A stretch of DNA of 64,000 nt, from contig NZ_JAUUDS010000001.1 of the NCBI RefSeq assembly GCF_030678875.1, positions 248,001-312,000 of the forward strand, read 5' to 3'. The position numbers and the translations under genes were made by a program. Below are positions 44,856 through 53,645 of this stretch, piece after piece. Positions within the stretch are counted from its first letter, which is position 1. The number at the start of each line of letters is the position of its first letter. Under the pieces are notes generated by a model. The model searched no databases. It was given only the letters and a program-made list of their open reading frames with translations, and had not been told where the DNA came from. The DNA comes from Sphingomonas aurea (lineage in GTDB: Bacteria > Pseudomonadota > Alphaproteobacteria > Sphingomonadales > Sphingomonadaceae).

Positions 44856-44878
44856 CCCCTTCCCTGCCAGGGAAGGGG
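44856..44878. terminator. Hairpin between convergent DUF885 and astD-like genes
   Basis: CCCCTTCCC and GGGAAGGGG pair perfectly across TGCCA, followed by TTATGTT. It may terminate the DUF885 gene. Confidence 0.5.
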
Positions 44879-44883
44879 TTATG

Positions 44884-46293
44884 TTACGCGTCCCGCAACC
44901 CGATGCCGATCGAGGCGCGGGCGGAGTCCGCTTCGCTGGAGACGACGGGGTAGGCGCAATAGTCGGCGGCGTAATAGGCCGAGGGGCGGTGGTTGCCCGA
45001 CAGGCCGATGCCGCCGAACGGGGCGTTGCTGGCGGCGCCGTTGGTGGGGCGGTTCCAGTTGACGATGCCGGCGCGGGCGCCGGCCCAGAACCGGTCGTAG
45101 AGCGAGGGCGTCTGGCTGACGAGCGAGGCGGACAGGCCGTAGCGGGTGGCGTTCGCCTCTGCGATCGCGGCGTCGAAATCGGCGACGCGGACGACCTGAA
45201 GGATGGGGCCGAACAGTTCGACATCCGGCCGGTCGTTGAGCGCGGTGGTGTCGATCAGCGCGGGGAGCAGGAAGGGGCGCTTAGGATCGGGCCGCTCGAG
45301 ATGGCGGATCGGGCGGGCACCGCGCATCAGCAGCGCGAGGAACCCCTCGGTCAGCTGGTCGGCCGCCTCGTTGTCGATCACCGGACCCATGAACGGGGCG
45401 GGATCGTCGTGCGGGGCGCCGACGATCAGCCGCGCGACCAGCCGGTCGATCTCGGCCAGCAGCGGCGTCGCCAGCTGCTCGTCGACGATCAGGCGGCGGG
45501 CGGCGGTGCAGCGCTGGCCGGCGCTGGTAAAGGCGGACTGGATGACCAGGATCGCGGCGGCGTGAAGGTCGGGCGTGTCCCACACCACGATCGGGTTGTT
45601 GCCGCCCATCTCGAGCGCCAGGATCTTGTCGGGCCGGTCGGCGAACTGGCGGTTGAGCGCGAGGCCGGTGCGCGCCGAGCCGGTGAACAGCAGCCCGTCG
45701 ATGCCGCGATGCTCCGACAGGGCGCGACCCTGTTCGGGGCCGCCGACCAGCAGGCGGACGCAGTTCTCCGGCACCCCGGCGGCGTGGAGGCATTCGACCA
45801 GGAAGCGGCCGGTGGCAGGGGTCTTCTCCGACGGCTTGAAGACGACGGCGTTGCCGGCGATCAGCGCGGGGACGATGTGACCGTTGGGCAGGTGCGCGGG
45901 GAAGTTGTAGGGGCCGAGCACCGCGAGGACGCCGTGCGGCTTGTGCCGGACGGCGACGCGGGCGCCCATCTGCCCCTCCATGCGCCGTTGCGAAGTACGG
46001 TCGGCATAGGCGGCGACCGAGATGTCGACCTTGGCCATCACCGAGTCGACCTCGGTCCGCGCTTCCCAGAGCGGCTTGCCGGTCTCGCGCGCGATCAGGT
46101 CGGCAAAGCTCTCGTGCCGCTGGCGGACGATGTTGGCGTAGCGGCGCATCGTCTCGACCCGGAAGGCGAGCGGGCGGGCGGCCCACTCGGCCCAGCCGGC
46201 GCGGGCCGCCGCGACCTCGGTATCGGCATCGCCAATGGTCAGGCGGGCGAGTTCGGCGCCGGTCGCCGGTTCGTACGAGATCAGTTCGGCCAT
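44884..46293 (-). CDS. astD: Succinylglutamate-semialdehyde dehydrogenase-like aldehyde dehydrogenase
   Basis: This 469-residue NAD-dependent aldehyde dehydrogenase fits AstD, the fourth step of arginine breakdown by the AST pathway. Signatures are ETGKPLWEARTEV, GPYNFPAHLPNGHIVPALIA, GLLFTGSARTGLAL, LEMGGNNPIVVWD with the catalytic Glu, and SAGQRCTAARRL with the catalytic Cys. GIVNWNRPTNGAASNAPFGG is typical of AstD. The other ast genes are not in the window, so the assignment rests on sequence alone. Confidence 0.85.
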   Translation of the reverse strand: MAELISYEPATGAELARLTIGDADTEVAAARAGWAEWAARPLAFRVETMRRYANIVRQRHESFADLIARETGKPLWEARTEVDSVMAKVDISVAAYADRTSQRRMEGQMGARVAVRHKPHGVLAVLGPYNFPAHLPNGHIVPALIAGNAVVFKPSEKTPATGRFLVECLHAAGVPENCVRLLVGGPEQGRALSEHRGIDGLLFTGSARTGLALNRQFADRPDKILALEMGGNNPIVVWDTPDLHAAAILVIQSAFTSAGQRCTAARRLIVDEQLATPLLAEIDRLVARLIVGAPHDDPAPFMGPVIDNEAADQLTEGFLALLMRGARPIRHLERPDPKRPFLLPALIDTTALNDRPDVELFGPILQVVRVADFDAAIAEANATRYGLSASLVSQTPSLYDRFWAGARAGIVNWNRPTNGAASNAPFGGIGLSGNHRPSAYYAADYCAYPVVSSEADSARASIGIGLRDA

Positions 46294-46322
46294 GGGCGGC
46301 GTGTGTAGCAAGCGTCTGCGGA

Positions 46323-47681
46323 TCAGGCGAGGGCGGCTCCCATCGCCCGGATCGCGGCGATCTTTGCCTCGAGCGGCGCCCAATCGTCGTCCGTCGCGAT
46401 GGGTGCCCAGAGCGCCTCCACCTCCGCGATCTGCATGCTGCACGGGGACGCGGACCAGTAGCCGGCGTCGCGCGCGCGGCGCGGCGGATGGGCGGCCAGC
46501 GCGGCGCGGACGCTGTCCCATTCCAGGCCATAGTCCGGGGGCAGATCGGTGGCGAAGGCATCGAAGAAGAACCGGTCGAGCGGCGCCTGCGTGTTGCGCA
46601 GCGTCGCCTCCACCGTCCGCACCGTCGCGCGGTCGGTGGCGGTATCGACGGGGGCACGGCCCAGGCGCCACAGGATTGCGGGCGGCAGCGCGGCCTGGAA
46701 GGCGGGGGCGAAGCCCTCCAGCGCGGCGATCAGCGGGTCGCTGTCCGCGATCAGGCGGAGCGCGGCGGCGAGCTGGGCCACATCCCAGCCGATCGCCTCG
46801 GGCTGGCGACCAAAAGCGTAGAGGCCGGCATGATCGAAATAGGCGGCGGTGAATTGCGCGTCCCAGGTGGGTGCGAACCGCCACGGACCATAGTCAAAGC
46901 TCTCGCCGGTGACGTTGATGTTGTCGGAATTGAGGACGCCGTGGACGAAGCTCGCCGCCATGTAGCGCGCCGCCAGCGTCGCGGTGCGCCCGACGACATG
47001 GGTCAGCAGCCGGACGGGATCGTCGCCGGGTTCGCCGTAGAGTTCGCCCAGCACATAGGCGGTGAGCCGGCGCATGTTCGCCTCGTCGCGCAAATAGGCC
47101 AGCCGCTGGAAGGTGCCGATGCGGATATGGCCGTGGCTGAGCCGGACGAGTACCGCCGAGCGGGTCGGCGAGGGCTCGTCGCCGCGGTGGAGTTCCTCGC
47201 CGGTCTCGATCACCGATAGGGTGCGCGAGGTGGGGACGTTCAGCGCTTCGAGCATCTCGGTCGCAAGGATCTCGCGGACAGCGCCCTTCAGCGTCAGGCG
47301 GCCGTCGCCGAAGCGGCTCCACGGGGTCTGGCCGGAACCCTTGGTGCCGAGGTCCTTCAGGCGCCCCTGGTCATCCCGCAGCTGCGCGAAGGTGAAGCCG
47401 CGGCCGTCGCCGATGTCCGGATTGTACTGGCGGAACTGATGGCCGTGGTAGCGGAGCGCCAGCGGCTGGGGCAGCGTGTCGGGCAGGGGCGTGAAGCGGC
47501 CGAAATGCCGCGTCCATTCCTCATCGGTCAGGTCGGCGAGCCCGACCTCCGCGGCGGCGCGGTCGTTGCGGAAGCGCAGACGGGTTTCGGGAAAGGCGGC
47601 GGGCGCGACCGGATCCCAGAAATCGGAGCCGAGCGACAGGAGCGGGCGGGCGGGCGCATAGGCTTGCGGGGTGATGGGCAT
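46323..47681 (-). CDS. selO: SelO protein adenylyltransferase (YdiU family)
   Basis: This 452-residue pseudokinase-fold protein transfers AMP to Ser/Thr/Tyr in studied relatives. It shows ALRYHGHQFRQYNPDIGDGRG, DLGTKGSGQTPWSRFGDGRL, TSRTLSVIETGEEL, the metal-binding region VHGVLNSDNINVTGESFDYG and FAPTWDAQF. It ends shorter than E. coli YdiU and lacks the C-terminal selenocysteine/Cys, as in many bacteria. It is 29 bp upstream of astD on the same strand, so the two may be co-transcribed. Confidence 0.93.
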   Translation of the reverse strand: MPITPQAYAPARPLLSLGSDFWDPVAPAAFPETRLRFRNDRAAAEVGLADLTDEEWTRHFGRFTPLPDTLPQPLALRYHGHQFRQYNPDIGDGRGFTFAQLRDDQGRLKDLGTKGSGQTPWSRFGDGRLTLKGAVREILATEMLEALNVPTSRTLSVIETGEELHRGDEPSPTRSAVLVRLSHGHIRIGTFQRLAYLRDEANMRRLTAYVLGELYGEPGDDPVRLLTHVVGRTATLAARYMAASFVHGVLNSDNINVTGESFDYGPWRFAPTWDAQFTAAYFDHAGLYAFGRQPEAIGWDVAQLAAALRLIADSDPLIAALEGFAPAFQAALPPAILWRLGRAPVDTATDRATVRTVEATLRNTQAPLDRFFFDAFATDLPPDYGLEWDSVRAALAAHPPRRARDAGYWSASPCSMQIAEVEALWAPIATDDDWAPLEAKIAAIRAMGAALA

Positions 47682-47717
47682 GCCGCGATATGGGTGCGCC
47701 GCAAGCCGGGGTGCAAC

Positions 47718-48596
47718 ATGGCCGATTACGCGAAGCTGTATTGGTGGTCGAACGACGGGGTGCGGCTGCACGCGCGCGACTATCCCGGTGACTCTGGCTT
47801 GGGCGATGCGGCGGTGGTGCCCCTGGTCTGCGTGCCGGGCCTGACCCGCAACGCACGCGACTTCGCCGGGTTCGCCGAGCGCTGGGCGGGGCGGCGGCGG
47901 GTGATCTGCGTCGACCTGCGCGGGCGCGGCGAGAGCGGCTATGCCAAGGACGCGATGAGCTATGTCCCGCTCACCTATGTCCAGGATATCGAGGCGCTGC
48001 TGGCGGACCAGGGGATCGGCCGGTTCGCGATGGTCGGCACCTCGCTGGGCGGCATCGTGACGATGCTGCTGGCCGGGCCGGCGCGCGGGCGGCTGGCGGG
48101 GGCGCTCATCAACGATATCGGACCGGTCGTCGAGCCGGGCGGGCTGTCGCGCATCCGCGGCTATGTCGGCAAGCCGTCGAGCTGGCCGACCTGGCTCCAT
48201 GCCGCGCGCGCGGTGCAGGAGGGTAATGCCGACGTCTATCCAGACTGGGGGCTGGAACAGTGGCTGGCGATGGCCAAGCGGCTGTACCGGCTGAACTCGG
48301 CGGGGCGGGTGGTGCTCGACTATGACCTGCGCATCGCCGAGCCGTTTCGGGTTCCGGGCGCGGAGGCCGGACCGGACATGTGGGGCGCGCTGGCCGGGCT
48401 GGACGGCCTGCCGGTGACGATCGTGCGCGGCGCGCGTTCGGACCTGTTGAGCGCGGAAACCGCGGCGCGGATGGCCGACGCGCTGCCGGGGGCGGAACTG
48501 GTGACGGTGCCGGGCGTCGGGCACACGCCGCTTCTGACCGAGCCCGAGGTCGAGGCGGCTGTCGACCGGCTGCTGGCGCGGCTGGACGCGGGGTGA
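47718..48596 (+). CDS. Alpha/beta hydrolase
   Basis: This 292-residue hydrolase has the nucleophile elbow VGTSLGGIVT (Ser at about 115) and the oxyanion region CVPGLTRNARDF. The acid is probably Asp in RGARSDLLS and the His is in VPGVGHTPLL. The likely start is the ATG at 47718 (MADYAKLYWWSNDG). The GH130 gene follows after 16 bp. Substrate is unknown. Confidence 0.88.
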   Translation: MADYAKLYWWSNDGVRLHARDYPGDSGLGDAAVVPLVCVPGLTRNARDFAGFAERWAGRRRVICVDLRGRGESGYAKDAMSYVPLTYVQDIEALLADQGIGRFAMVGTSLGGIVTMLLAGPARGRLAGALINDIGPVVEPGGLSRIRGYVGKPSSWPTWLHAARAVQEGNADVYPDWGLEQWLAMAKRLYRLNSAGRVVLDYDLRIAEPFRVPGAEAGPDMWGALAGLDGLPVTIVRGARSDLLSAETAARMADALPGAELVTVPGVGHTPLLTEPEVEAAVDRLLARLDAG

Positions 48597-48612
48597 CGAG
48601 GATTTTACGCCA

Positions 48613-49734
48613 ATGGCCTTCGACGCGCTGGTTCTGACACCGCAGGATATCGAGATCGCCCGCTCGCCGCTGGCGGGCCGGGTGGATGCCGAAACCTATG
48701 TGTTGGGGGCGTTCAATCCGGGGCTGACGCGGCTGCCCAATGGCAACCTGCTGATGATGGTGCGCGTGGCGGAGGCGCTGCGCCGGCCGATCCGCGACGG
48801 CCATGTCCATGCGATCCGATGGACCGCGGAGGGCTATCGGCTCGACCCCTGGCCGCTGCAGCTGGTCGACACCGCCGACCCGCGCAAGTTCATGATGCGC
48901 GGGGGCGGATGGAAGGTGATGGCGTTGACCAGCCTGTCCTGGCTGCTGCCCGTCGAGCTGTCGGCGGACGGCACGCGGGTAGAGGCGATCCATTACGACC
49001 GGGCGATCGTGCCGGCGGCGGATTACCAATGCTACGGCGTCGAGGATGCGCGGATCAGCCGGGTCGGCGTGGGAAAAGGCGGACGCTGGCTGATGACGAC
49101 CTGCTCGGTCAGTCCGGAGCGGCATTCGACGACGCTCTATACCAGCGACGACGCGGTCGACTGGCGGCTGGAGGGCATCGTGCTCGACCACCAGAACAAG
49201 GACATGCTGATCTTCGAGGGGTTGATCGGTGGCAAGTACTGGGCGCAGACCCGGCCGCTGGGCGACCTGTACTTCGCCTATCCGCCCGACAGCGCGTGGC
49301 GGGCGGGGCCGTCGATCAACCTGGCCTCTTCGCCCGATGCGCTGCACTGGAAGCCGTGCGACCGGCCCGGCATCCGCCCGCATGCCGCCACCGTGGCGAC
49401 CGCGCGGATGGGCGGTGGCGCGCCGCCGATCCGCACGCCCGAGGGCTGGCTGAGCCTGTGGCACGGGGTGGAGCCGGCTGGGGTGGTCGGCATCTATCGC
49501 ACCTATTGGTCGCTGCTCGATGGCGAGGACCCGTCGCGGGTGATCCGGACGCAGCACGAGCCGCTGCTGGCGCCCGCGCCGCATCTGACCGCGCCGCTCG
49601 CCGATCTGATGTACCTCGACGATGTGGTGTTCACGACCGGGATCGTCGACGCCGGCGACCATTATGTCGTCGCGAGCGGCGAGGCCGATCTGGCGTGCCG
49701 CGTGACCCATATCGGGAAGCAGACCTTCGCCTGA
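48613..49734 (+). CDS. GH130-family glycoside phosphorylase/hydrolase-like protein
   Basis: This 373-residue five-bladed propeller protein resembles family GH130, which splits beta-mannosides by phosphorolysis. Matching elements are AFNPGLTRLPNGNLLMMVRVAE near the N-terminus, YGVEDARISRV (catalytic Asp region), LDHQNKDMLIFEG, and MYLDDVVFTTG near the C-terminus. Phosphate-binding residues cannot be confirmed by eye, so a hydrolase of the same family is possible. It is probably in an operon with the preceding hydrolase. Confidence 0.75.
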   Translation: MAFDALVLTPQDIEIARSPLAGRVDAETYVLGAFNPGLTRLPNGNLLMMVRVAEALRRPIRDGHVHAIRWTAEGYRLDPWPLQLVDTADPRKFMMRGGGWKVMALTSLSWLLPVELSADGTRVEAIHYDRAIVPAADYQCYGVEDARISRVGVGKGGRWLMTTCSVSPERHSTTLYTSDDAVDWRLEGIVLDHQNKDMLIFEGLIGGKYWAQTRPLGDLYFAYPPDSAWRAGPSINLASSPDALHWKPCDRPGIRPHAATVATARMGGGAPPIRTPEGWLSLWHGVEPAGVVGIYRTYWSLLDGEDPSRVIRTQHEPLLAPAPHLTAPLADLMYLDDVVFTTGIVDAGDHYVVASGEADLACRVTHIGKQTFA

Positions 49735-49759
49735 CCCCCTGCAACCGTCTTGAGATCGG

Positions 49760-50407
49760 ATGAACCGCAGATTAAGGGGAGTGCCTGTTTTCCAGATGGA
49801 GTTGGCAGACGTGCGGTCGGTGGGGATCATGGTGGCAGTGGTTGCGGCGACGATCGCCGCACCGGCGACGGCCGCGATCGACCTGGCCCGCGCGCCCGCC
49901 GGCATGGTGGTGCGCAGTGCAGATGCGGCCTGTGACGGCTCGGCCTATGCCGGTGCCGGCGCGGTGGCGGTGTGCCAGGGTGGCGCCAGCACCGATTTCG
50001 ACCTGATGTTCGTCGACCCGGGCAATCCGGCGCGCAAAGGATCGACCAGCTCCTTCTCGATCGACGTCGACGCCGGGTCGAAGGCGATGCTGACCGCCTA
50101 TGACGAGTCGGGACGCCTGCTGGGCGTCGCGGATCGCAGCACGGTGGACGGGATGGGCGAGCGCCTGACGCTGACCGGTCTGGGCGACATCGCGCGCATC
50201 CATGTCAGCGGGCGCGGGCCGATCGCGGTCGCCGACCTGAGCTTCGCCGACGTGAAGACCGGATCGCGCCTGCCGGAGCCGGCGACGTGGGCGATGCTGA
50301 TGATCGGTTTCGGTGCCACGGCCGCACTGATCCGCCGCCGTATCCGCCTGTCGGAGGCGCGCTTTACCGAACGGATGCGCCGGATCGCCGCGGGCGAGGC
50401 GGGCTGA
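49760..50407 (+). CDS. PEP-CTERM protein with post-anchor extension
   Basis: This 215-residue exported protein has a hydrophobic signal at about 22-38 ending TAAIDLA. A beta-rich domain follows. The PEP-CTERM sorting region begins LPEPATWAMLMIGFGATAAL and leads into RRRIR. The sorting signal normally ends the protein, but here about 20 more charged residues follow. No exosortase or polysaccharide cluster is in the window. The true start may be a later codon nearer the signal peptide. Confidence 0.8.
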   Translation: MNRRLRGVPVFQMELADVRSVGIMVAVVAATIAAPATAAIDLARAPAGMVVRSADAACDGSAYAGAGAVAVCQGGASTDFDLMFVDPGNPARKGSTSSFSIDVDAGSKAMLTAYDESGRLLGVADRSTVDGMGERLTLTGLGDIARIHVSGRGPIAVADLSFADVKTGSRLPEPATWAMLMIGFGATAALIRRRIRLSEARFTERMRRIAAGEAG

Positions 50408-50422
50408 TCCGTCGCGGATGCG

Positions 50423-50453
50423 AAAAAGGGCGGCTCCATCCGGACCCGCCCTT
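50423..50453 (-). terminator. Bidirectional terminator between PEP-CTERM and the small stress gene
   Basis: AAGGGCGG (50426-50433) pairs with CCGCCCTT (50446-50453). On the minus strand the stem is followed by TTTTT, so it mainly ends the small EcfG-driven gene. Confidence 0.7.
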
Positions 50454-50470
50454 CTCTCGATCAGAACCGA

Positions 50471-50719
50471 TCAGTTGCTGTCGGAATTGTCGTCGTCGTC
50501 CACCACGATGAACACGCCGCCGGCGATCACCGCCGCAGCGAGGACCAGGCCGATGATCGCGCCGGGGGCGGCGAGCTTCTGCGACTGACGCGAGGTGGCG
50601 GTGGCACGCGCGGCCGGCTTGACCGACAGCGACGCGGCCGGATTGGCGGTCGGTGCCGCATAGGCGGGGGCGACGCACAGGGCGGCGGCGCAACCGGAGG
50701 CGAGAATCTTCTTCAACAT
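50471..50719 (-). CDS. Small exported membrane protein with acidic tail
   Basis: This encodes 82 residues. The signal peptide is MLKKILASGCAAALCVAPAYA. A short Ala/Pro linker leads to one transmembrane segment (GAIIGLVLAAAVIAGGVFIV) and the tail VDDDDNSDSN. A strong EcfG promoter lies 33 bp upstream of the start. Function unknown; envelope stress is a reasonable inference. Confidence 0.8.
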   Translation of the reverse strand: MLKKILASGCAAALCVAPAYAAPTANPAASLSVKPAARATATSRQSQKLAAPGAIIGLVLAAAVIAGGVFIVVDDDDNSDSN

Positions 50720-50751
50720 GGTCGAACTCCCTTTCGAACCCAACTTGCCGC

Positions 50752-50776
50752 AACGCAGCAGCAGGCAACAGGTTCC
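50752..50776 (-). promoter_or_regulatory. EcfG-type general stress promoter
   Basis: On the minus strand GGAAC (50776-50772) and CGTT (50755-50752) are spaced by exactly 16 bases, matching the consensus. It drives the 82-residue membrane protein. Confidence 0.75.
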
Positions 50777-50852
50777 TGCTAATAAAATGGTTAACAAATC
50801 CTCACGCTCATGCCGGGGTGCCAAGTCGCACCGGAGCGATTAACGACGGCCA

Positions 50853-51998
50853 ATGACCTCTTCGATCTCGATCCTCCACCTGCACGGCACGTTCGAACCG
50901 AGCGGCAAGGCGGCGCGTGTCGCGCGGCTGATGGCGGCCTTCGGTACGCGCGCGCGCCACGTCACTGTCTCCGCCGACCCGCATGCGCTGGGGGCGCTCG
51001 CGACGATCCCGGCAGGCATCGCGCACGAGGTCGCCCAGAACGCGCCACCGCTCGCCGGACGGCCGTCCGTCGCGCGCTATGAGGCGATCGCGCGTTCCAT
51101 GCAGCGGTTCGATCTGGTGCTGACCTATGGCTGGGATGCGATCGACGGGGTGATGGCGCGGCGGGTATTCGGCACCGGCAAGCGCGTGCTGCCGCCGCTG
51201 GTCCATCACGAGGACGGGTTCGGACCGGAGGAAGCGACGGGGCTGAAGCTAGAACGTAACCTCTATCGCCGCATGGCGCTGCCCGCCGCGCACGCGCTGG
51301 CGGTGCCGTCCGCGACGCTGGAGCGGATCGCGCTGGGACCGTGGAAGCAGCCGGCCGCGCGCGTCCACCGGATCGTGAACGGCATCGCCACCGCGGCCTA
51401 TGCCGCCAAGGCGGATCCGCGCGCATTGCCGGGCTTTCGCAGGGAGAGCGGCGAGGTGGCGATCGCGGTGCCGGGGCCGCTGGTCGCCGCCAAGAACCCG
51501 ACCGCGCTGGTTCGCGCGGCCGGCGGTCTGTCGGGCCGGTTCCGGCTGGTCTTCATCGGCGCCGGGCCGGAGCGCGACGCGATCATGGGCGCGGCGGCGG
51601 CGATGGGGATCGCCGATCGGGTATCGGTGATCGCGACCGAAGTGCCGGCCTATCGCTGGCTGGGGCTGTTCGACATGGTCGCGCTGCCGTCGGTCAGCGA
51701 GCAGTTCCCGACCGCGATCGTCGAGGCGATGGCGGCGGGGCTGCCGGTTGCCGCGATGCCGGTCGGCGACATCCCGGCCATGGTCTCGCCCGCCAATCGC
51801 CCTTTCGTCGCCGAGTGGCCGACCGAGGTGCGGCTGCGCGACGCGGTGCAGGCGCTGATGAACGACGAGGGGCTGCGGCGCGAGGTCGGCGCGGCGAACC
51901 GGGCGCTGGCGACCGCATCCTATGACGAGGCGGCGATGATCGCGCAGTATCGTGCGCTATACGAAGGGGCGCTGGGACGGCCGGGCGCGCTCGGCTGA
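50853..51998 (+). CDS. GT4-family glycosyltransferase
   Basis: This 381-residue GT-B enzyme starts MTSSISILHLHGTFEPSGKA. The C-terminal nucleotide-sugar domain begins VPGPLVAAKNPTALVRAAG. It has the donor-binding motif PSVSEQFPTAIVEAMAAGLP (EX7E type) and MPVGDIPAMV. Sugar and acceptor are unknown. It could act in capsule or exopolysaccharide synthesis, but no such cluster is here. Confidence 0.87.
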   Translation: MTSSISILHLHGTFEPSGKAARVARLMAAFGTRARHVTVSADPHALGALATIPAGIAHEVAQNAPPLAGRPSVARYEAIARSMQRFDLVLTYGWDAIDGVMARRVFGTGKRVLPPLVHHEDGFGPEEATGLKLERNLYRRMALPAAHALAVPSATLERIALGPWKQPAARVHRIVNGIATAAYAAKADPRALPGFRRESGEVAIAVPGPLVAAKNPTALVRAAGGLSGRFRLVFIGAGPERDAIMGAAAAMGIADRVSVIATEVPAYRWLGLFDMVALPSVSEQFPTAIVEAMAAGLPVAAMPVGDIPAMVSPANRPFVAEWPTEVRLRDAVQALMNDEGLRREVGAANRALATASYDEAAMIAQYRALYEGALGRPGALG

Positions 51999-52071
51999 GA
52001 GATAGTTTCGCTCGCTTGGCCGCGTGCATTCGTTATAGGGATCGGGTTTCATCCCCCCAAAGGTGACCCCC

Positions 52072-53481
52072 TTGTCCGTGTTCAAAGGCCTGCAACCCAT
52101 CGTCTACAACGGCCGCGAGGTGTGGCCGCTGGTGGAAGGCGGCAAAGGCGTCGCCGCAACCAATCACGCCTCGGCCGGCGCGTGGGCGGCGGCGGGCGGG
52201 ATCGGCACCGTGTCGGCGGTCAATGCCGACAGCTATGATCCCGAGGGGCGGATCATCCCGCAGGTCTACCGCGCGCTGACCCGGCGCGAGCGGCACGAGG
52301 AGCTGATCCAGTACGCGATCGACGGCGCGGTGGAGCAGGTGCGCCGCGCGTTCGAGATCGCGGGCGGCAAGGGTGCGATCAACATCAACGTACTGTGGGA
52401 GATGGGTGGCGCGCAGCGGGTGCTGCACGGCGTTCTCGAGCGCACGCGCGGCATGGTCGCGGGTGTGACCTGCGGCGCAGGCATGCCGTACAAGCTGTCG
52501 GAGATCGCCGCCTCTTACGAGGTGGCATACCTGCCGATCGTCAGTTCGGGCCGGGCGTTCAGGGCGCTGTGGAAGCGTGCCTATTCCAAGGCGGCCGAGT
52601 GGCTGGCGGCGGTGGTGTATGAGGATCCGTGGCTGGCCGGCGGCCATAACGGCCTGTCCAACGCGGAAGACCCGCTGAAGCCCGAAGATCCCTATCCGCG
52701 CGTCAAGGCGCTGCGCGAGACGATGCGCGAGGGCGGCATTCCCGACAGTACGCCGATCGTGATGGCCGGCGGCGTCTGGTATCTGCGCGACTGGAACGGG
52801 TGGATCGACAATCCCGAACTCGGCACCATCGCCTTCCAGTACGGCACCCGTCCGCTGCTGACGCAGGAAAGCCCGATTCCGCAGGGCTGGAAGCAGCAGC
52901 TGATGGAGATCGGCGAGGGCGACGTACTGCTCCACCGGTTCTCGCCGACCGGCTTCTACTCGTCGGCGGTGCGCAATCCGTTTCTGCGCGCGCTCGAGGC
53001 GCGGTCGGAGCGGCAGATCGCCTTCTCGACGCAGGAGGCGGGCGACCATGTCTTCCAGCTCGACGTGGGGGTGAAGGGCAAGAATTTCTGGGTGACGCGC
53101 GGCGACCTGCTGCGTGCGCGCGAGTGGTTCGGCCAGGGTTTCCAGCTCGCCATGAAGACGCCGGACAACACGCTGGTCTTCGTCACGCCCGATGAGGCGA
53201 AGGTGATCCGCAAGGACCAGGCGGACTGCATGGGCTGCCTGTCGCAGTGCCTGTTTTCCAGCTGGGCGGATACCGAGACGAACTCGACCGGGCGGCTGGC
53301 CGATCCGCGCAGCTTCTGCATCCAGAAGACGCTGCAGGACATCGCGCATGGCGGCGATACCGACCAGAACCTCATGTTCGCGGGGCATGCGGCCTATAAT
53401 TTCCAGCGCGATCCCTTCTACTCGAACGGCTTCGTACCGACGGTGAAGCAGCTGGTCGATCGCATCCTGACCGGCGACTGA
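52072..53481 (+). CDS. Nitronate monooxygenase / NADPH flavin oxidoreductase-like protein
   Basis: This 469-residue TIM-barrel flavoprotein of the 2-nitropropane dioxygenase class is longer than the usual 320-380 residues. Its key strings are FKGLQPIVYNGREVWPLVEG, GVTCGAGMPYKLSEIA, EDPWLAGGHNGLSNAEDPLK, GTIAFQYGTRPLLTQESP, and a C-terminal cysteine cluster DQADCMGCLSQCLFSSW that may hold an Fe-S site. A TTG start at 52072 gives the family start MSVFKGLQP with AAAGGTGA at the right spacing; the GTG at 52063 is an alternative. Substrate is uncertain. Confidence 0.82.
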   Translation: MSVFKGLQPIVYNGREVWPLVEGGKGVAATNHASAGAWAAAGGIGTVSAVNADSYDPEGRIIPQVYRALTRRERHEELIQYAIDGAVEQVRRAFEIAGGKGAININVLWEMGGAQRVLHGVLERTRGMVAGVTCGAGMPYKLSEIAASYEVAYLPIVSSGRAFRALWKRAYSKAAEWLAAVVYEDPWLAGGHNGLSNAEDPLKPEDPYPRVKALRETMREGGIPDSTPIVMAGGVWYLRDWNGWIDNPELGTIAFQYGTRPLLTQESPIPQGWKQQLMEIGEGDVLLHRFSPTGFYSSAVRNPFLRALEARSERQIAFSTQEAGDHVFQLDVGVKGKNFWVTRGDLLRAREWFGQGFQLAMKTPDNTLVFVTPDEAKVIRKDQADCMGCLSQCLFSSWADTETNSTGRLADPRSFCIQKTLQDIAHGGDTDQNLMFAGHAAYNFQRDPFYSNGFVPTVKQLVDRILTGD

Positions 53482-53645
53482 TCGGCCGGGATTTACCGCA
53501 CGGGCCAGTCATTTGGCCGCGCGTTTAACCTTTCATCAACCCTGTCGGCGCATCCCTGTCCATGCAGGTCGCGCCGACGGATTGGCCGCCGAGCCCGACC
53601 GCCAGCACCGAAAGCACGCGTCCCTGACCCGTGCGGGAGGAAGGC

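Noticed and set aside
44434..46308. 624-codon plus-strand frame over the aldehyde dehydrogenase gene
   Set aside because: Antisense shadow of a conserved enzyme.
53525..53539. CtrA site (TTAA-N7-TCAA) before the DUF4893 gene
   Set aside because: One mismatch in a short motif and no supporting context.
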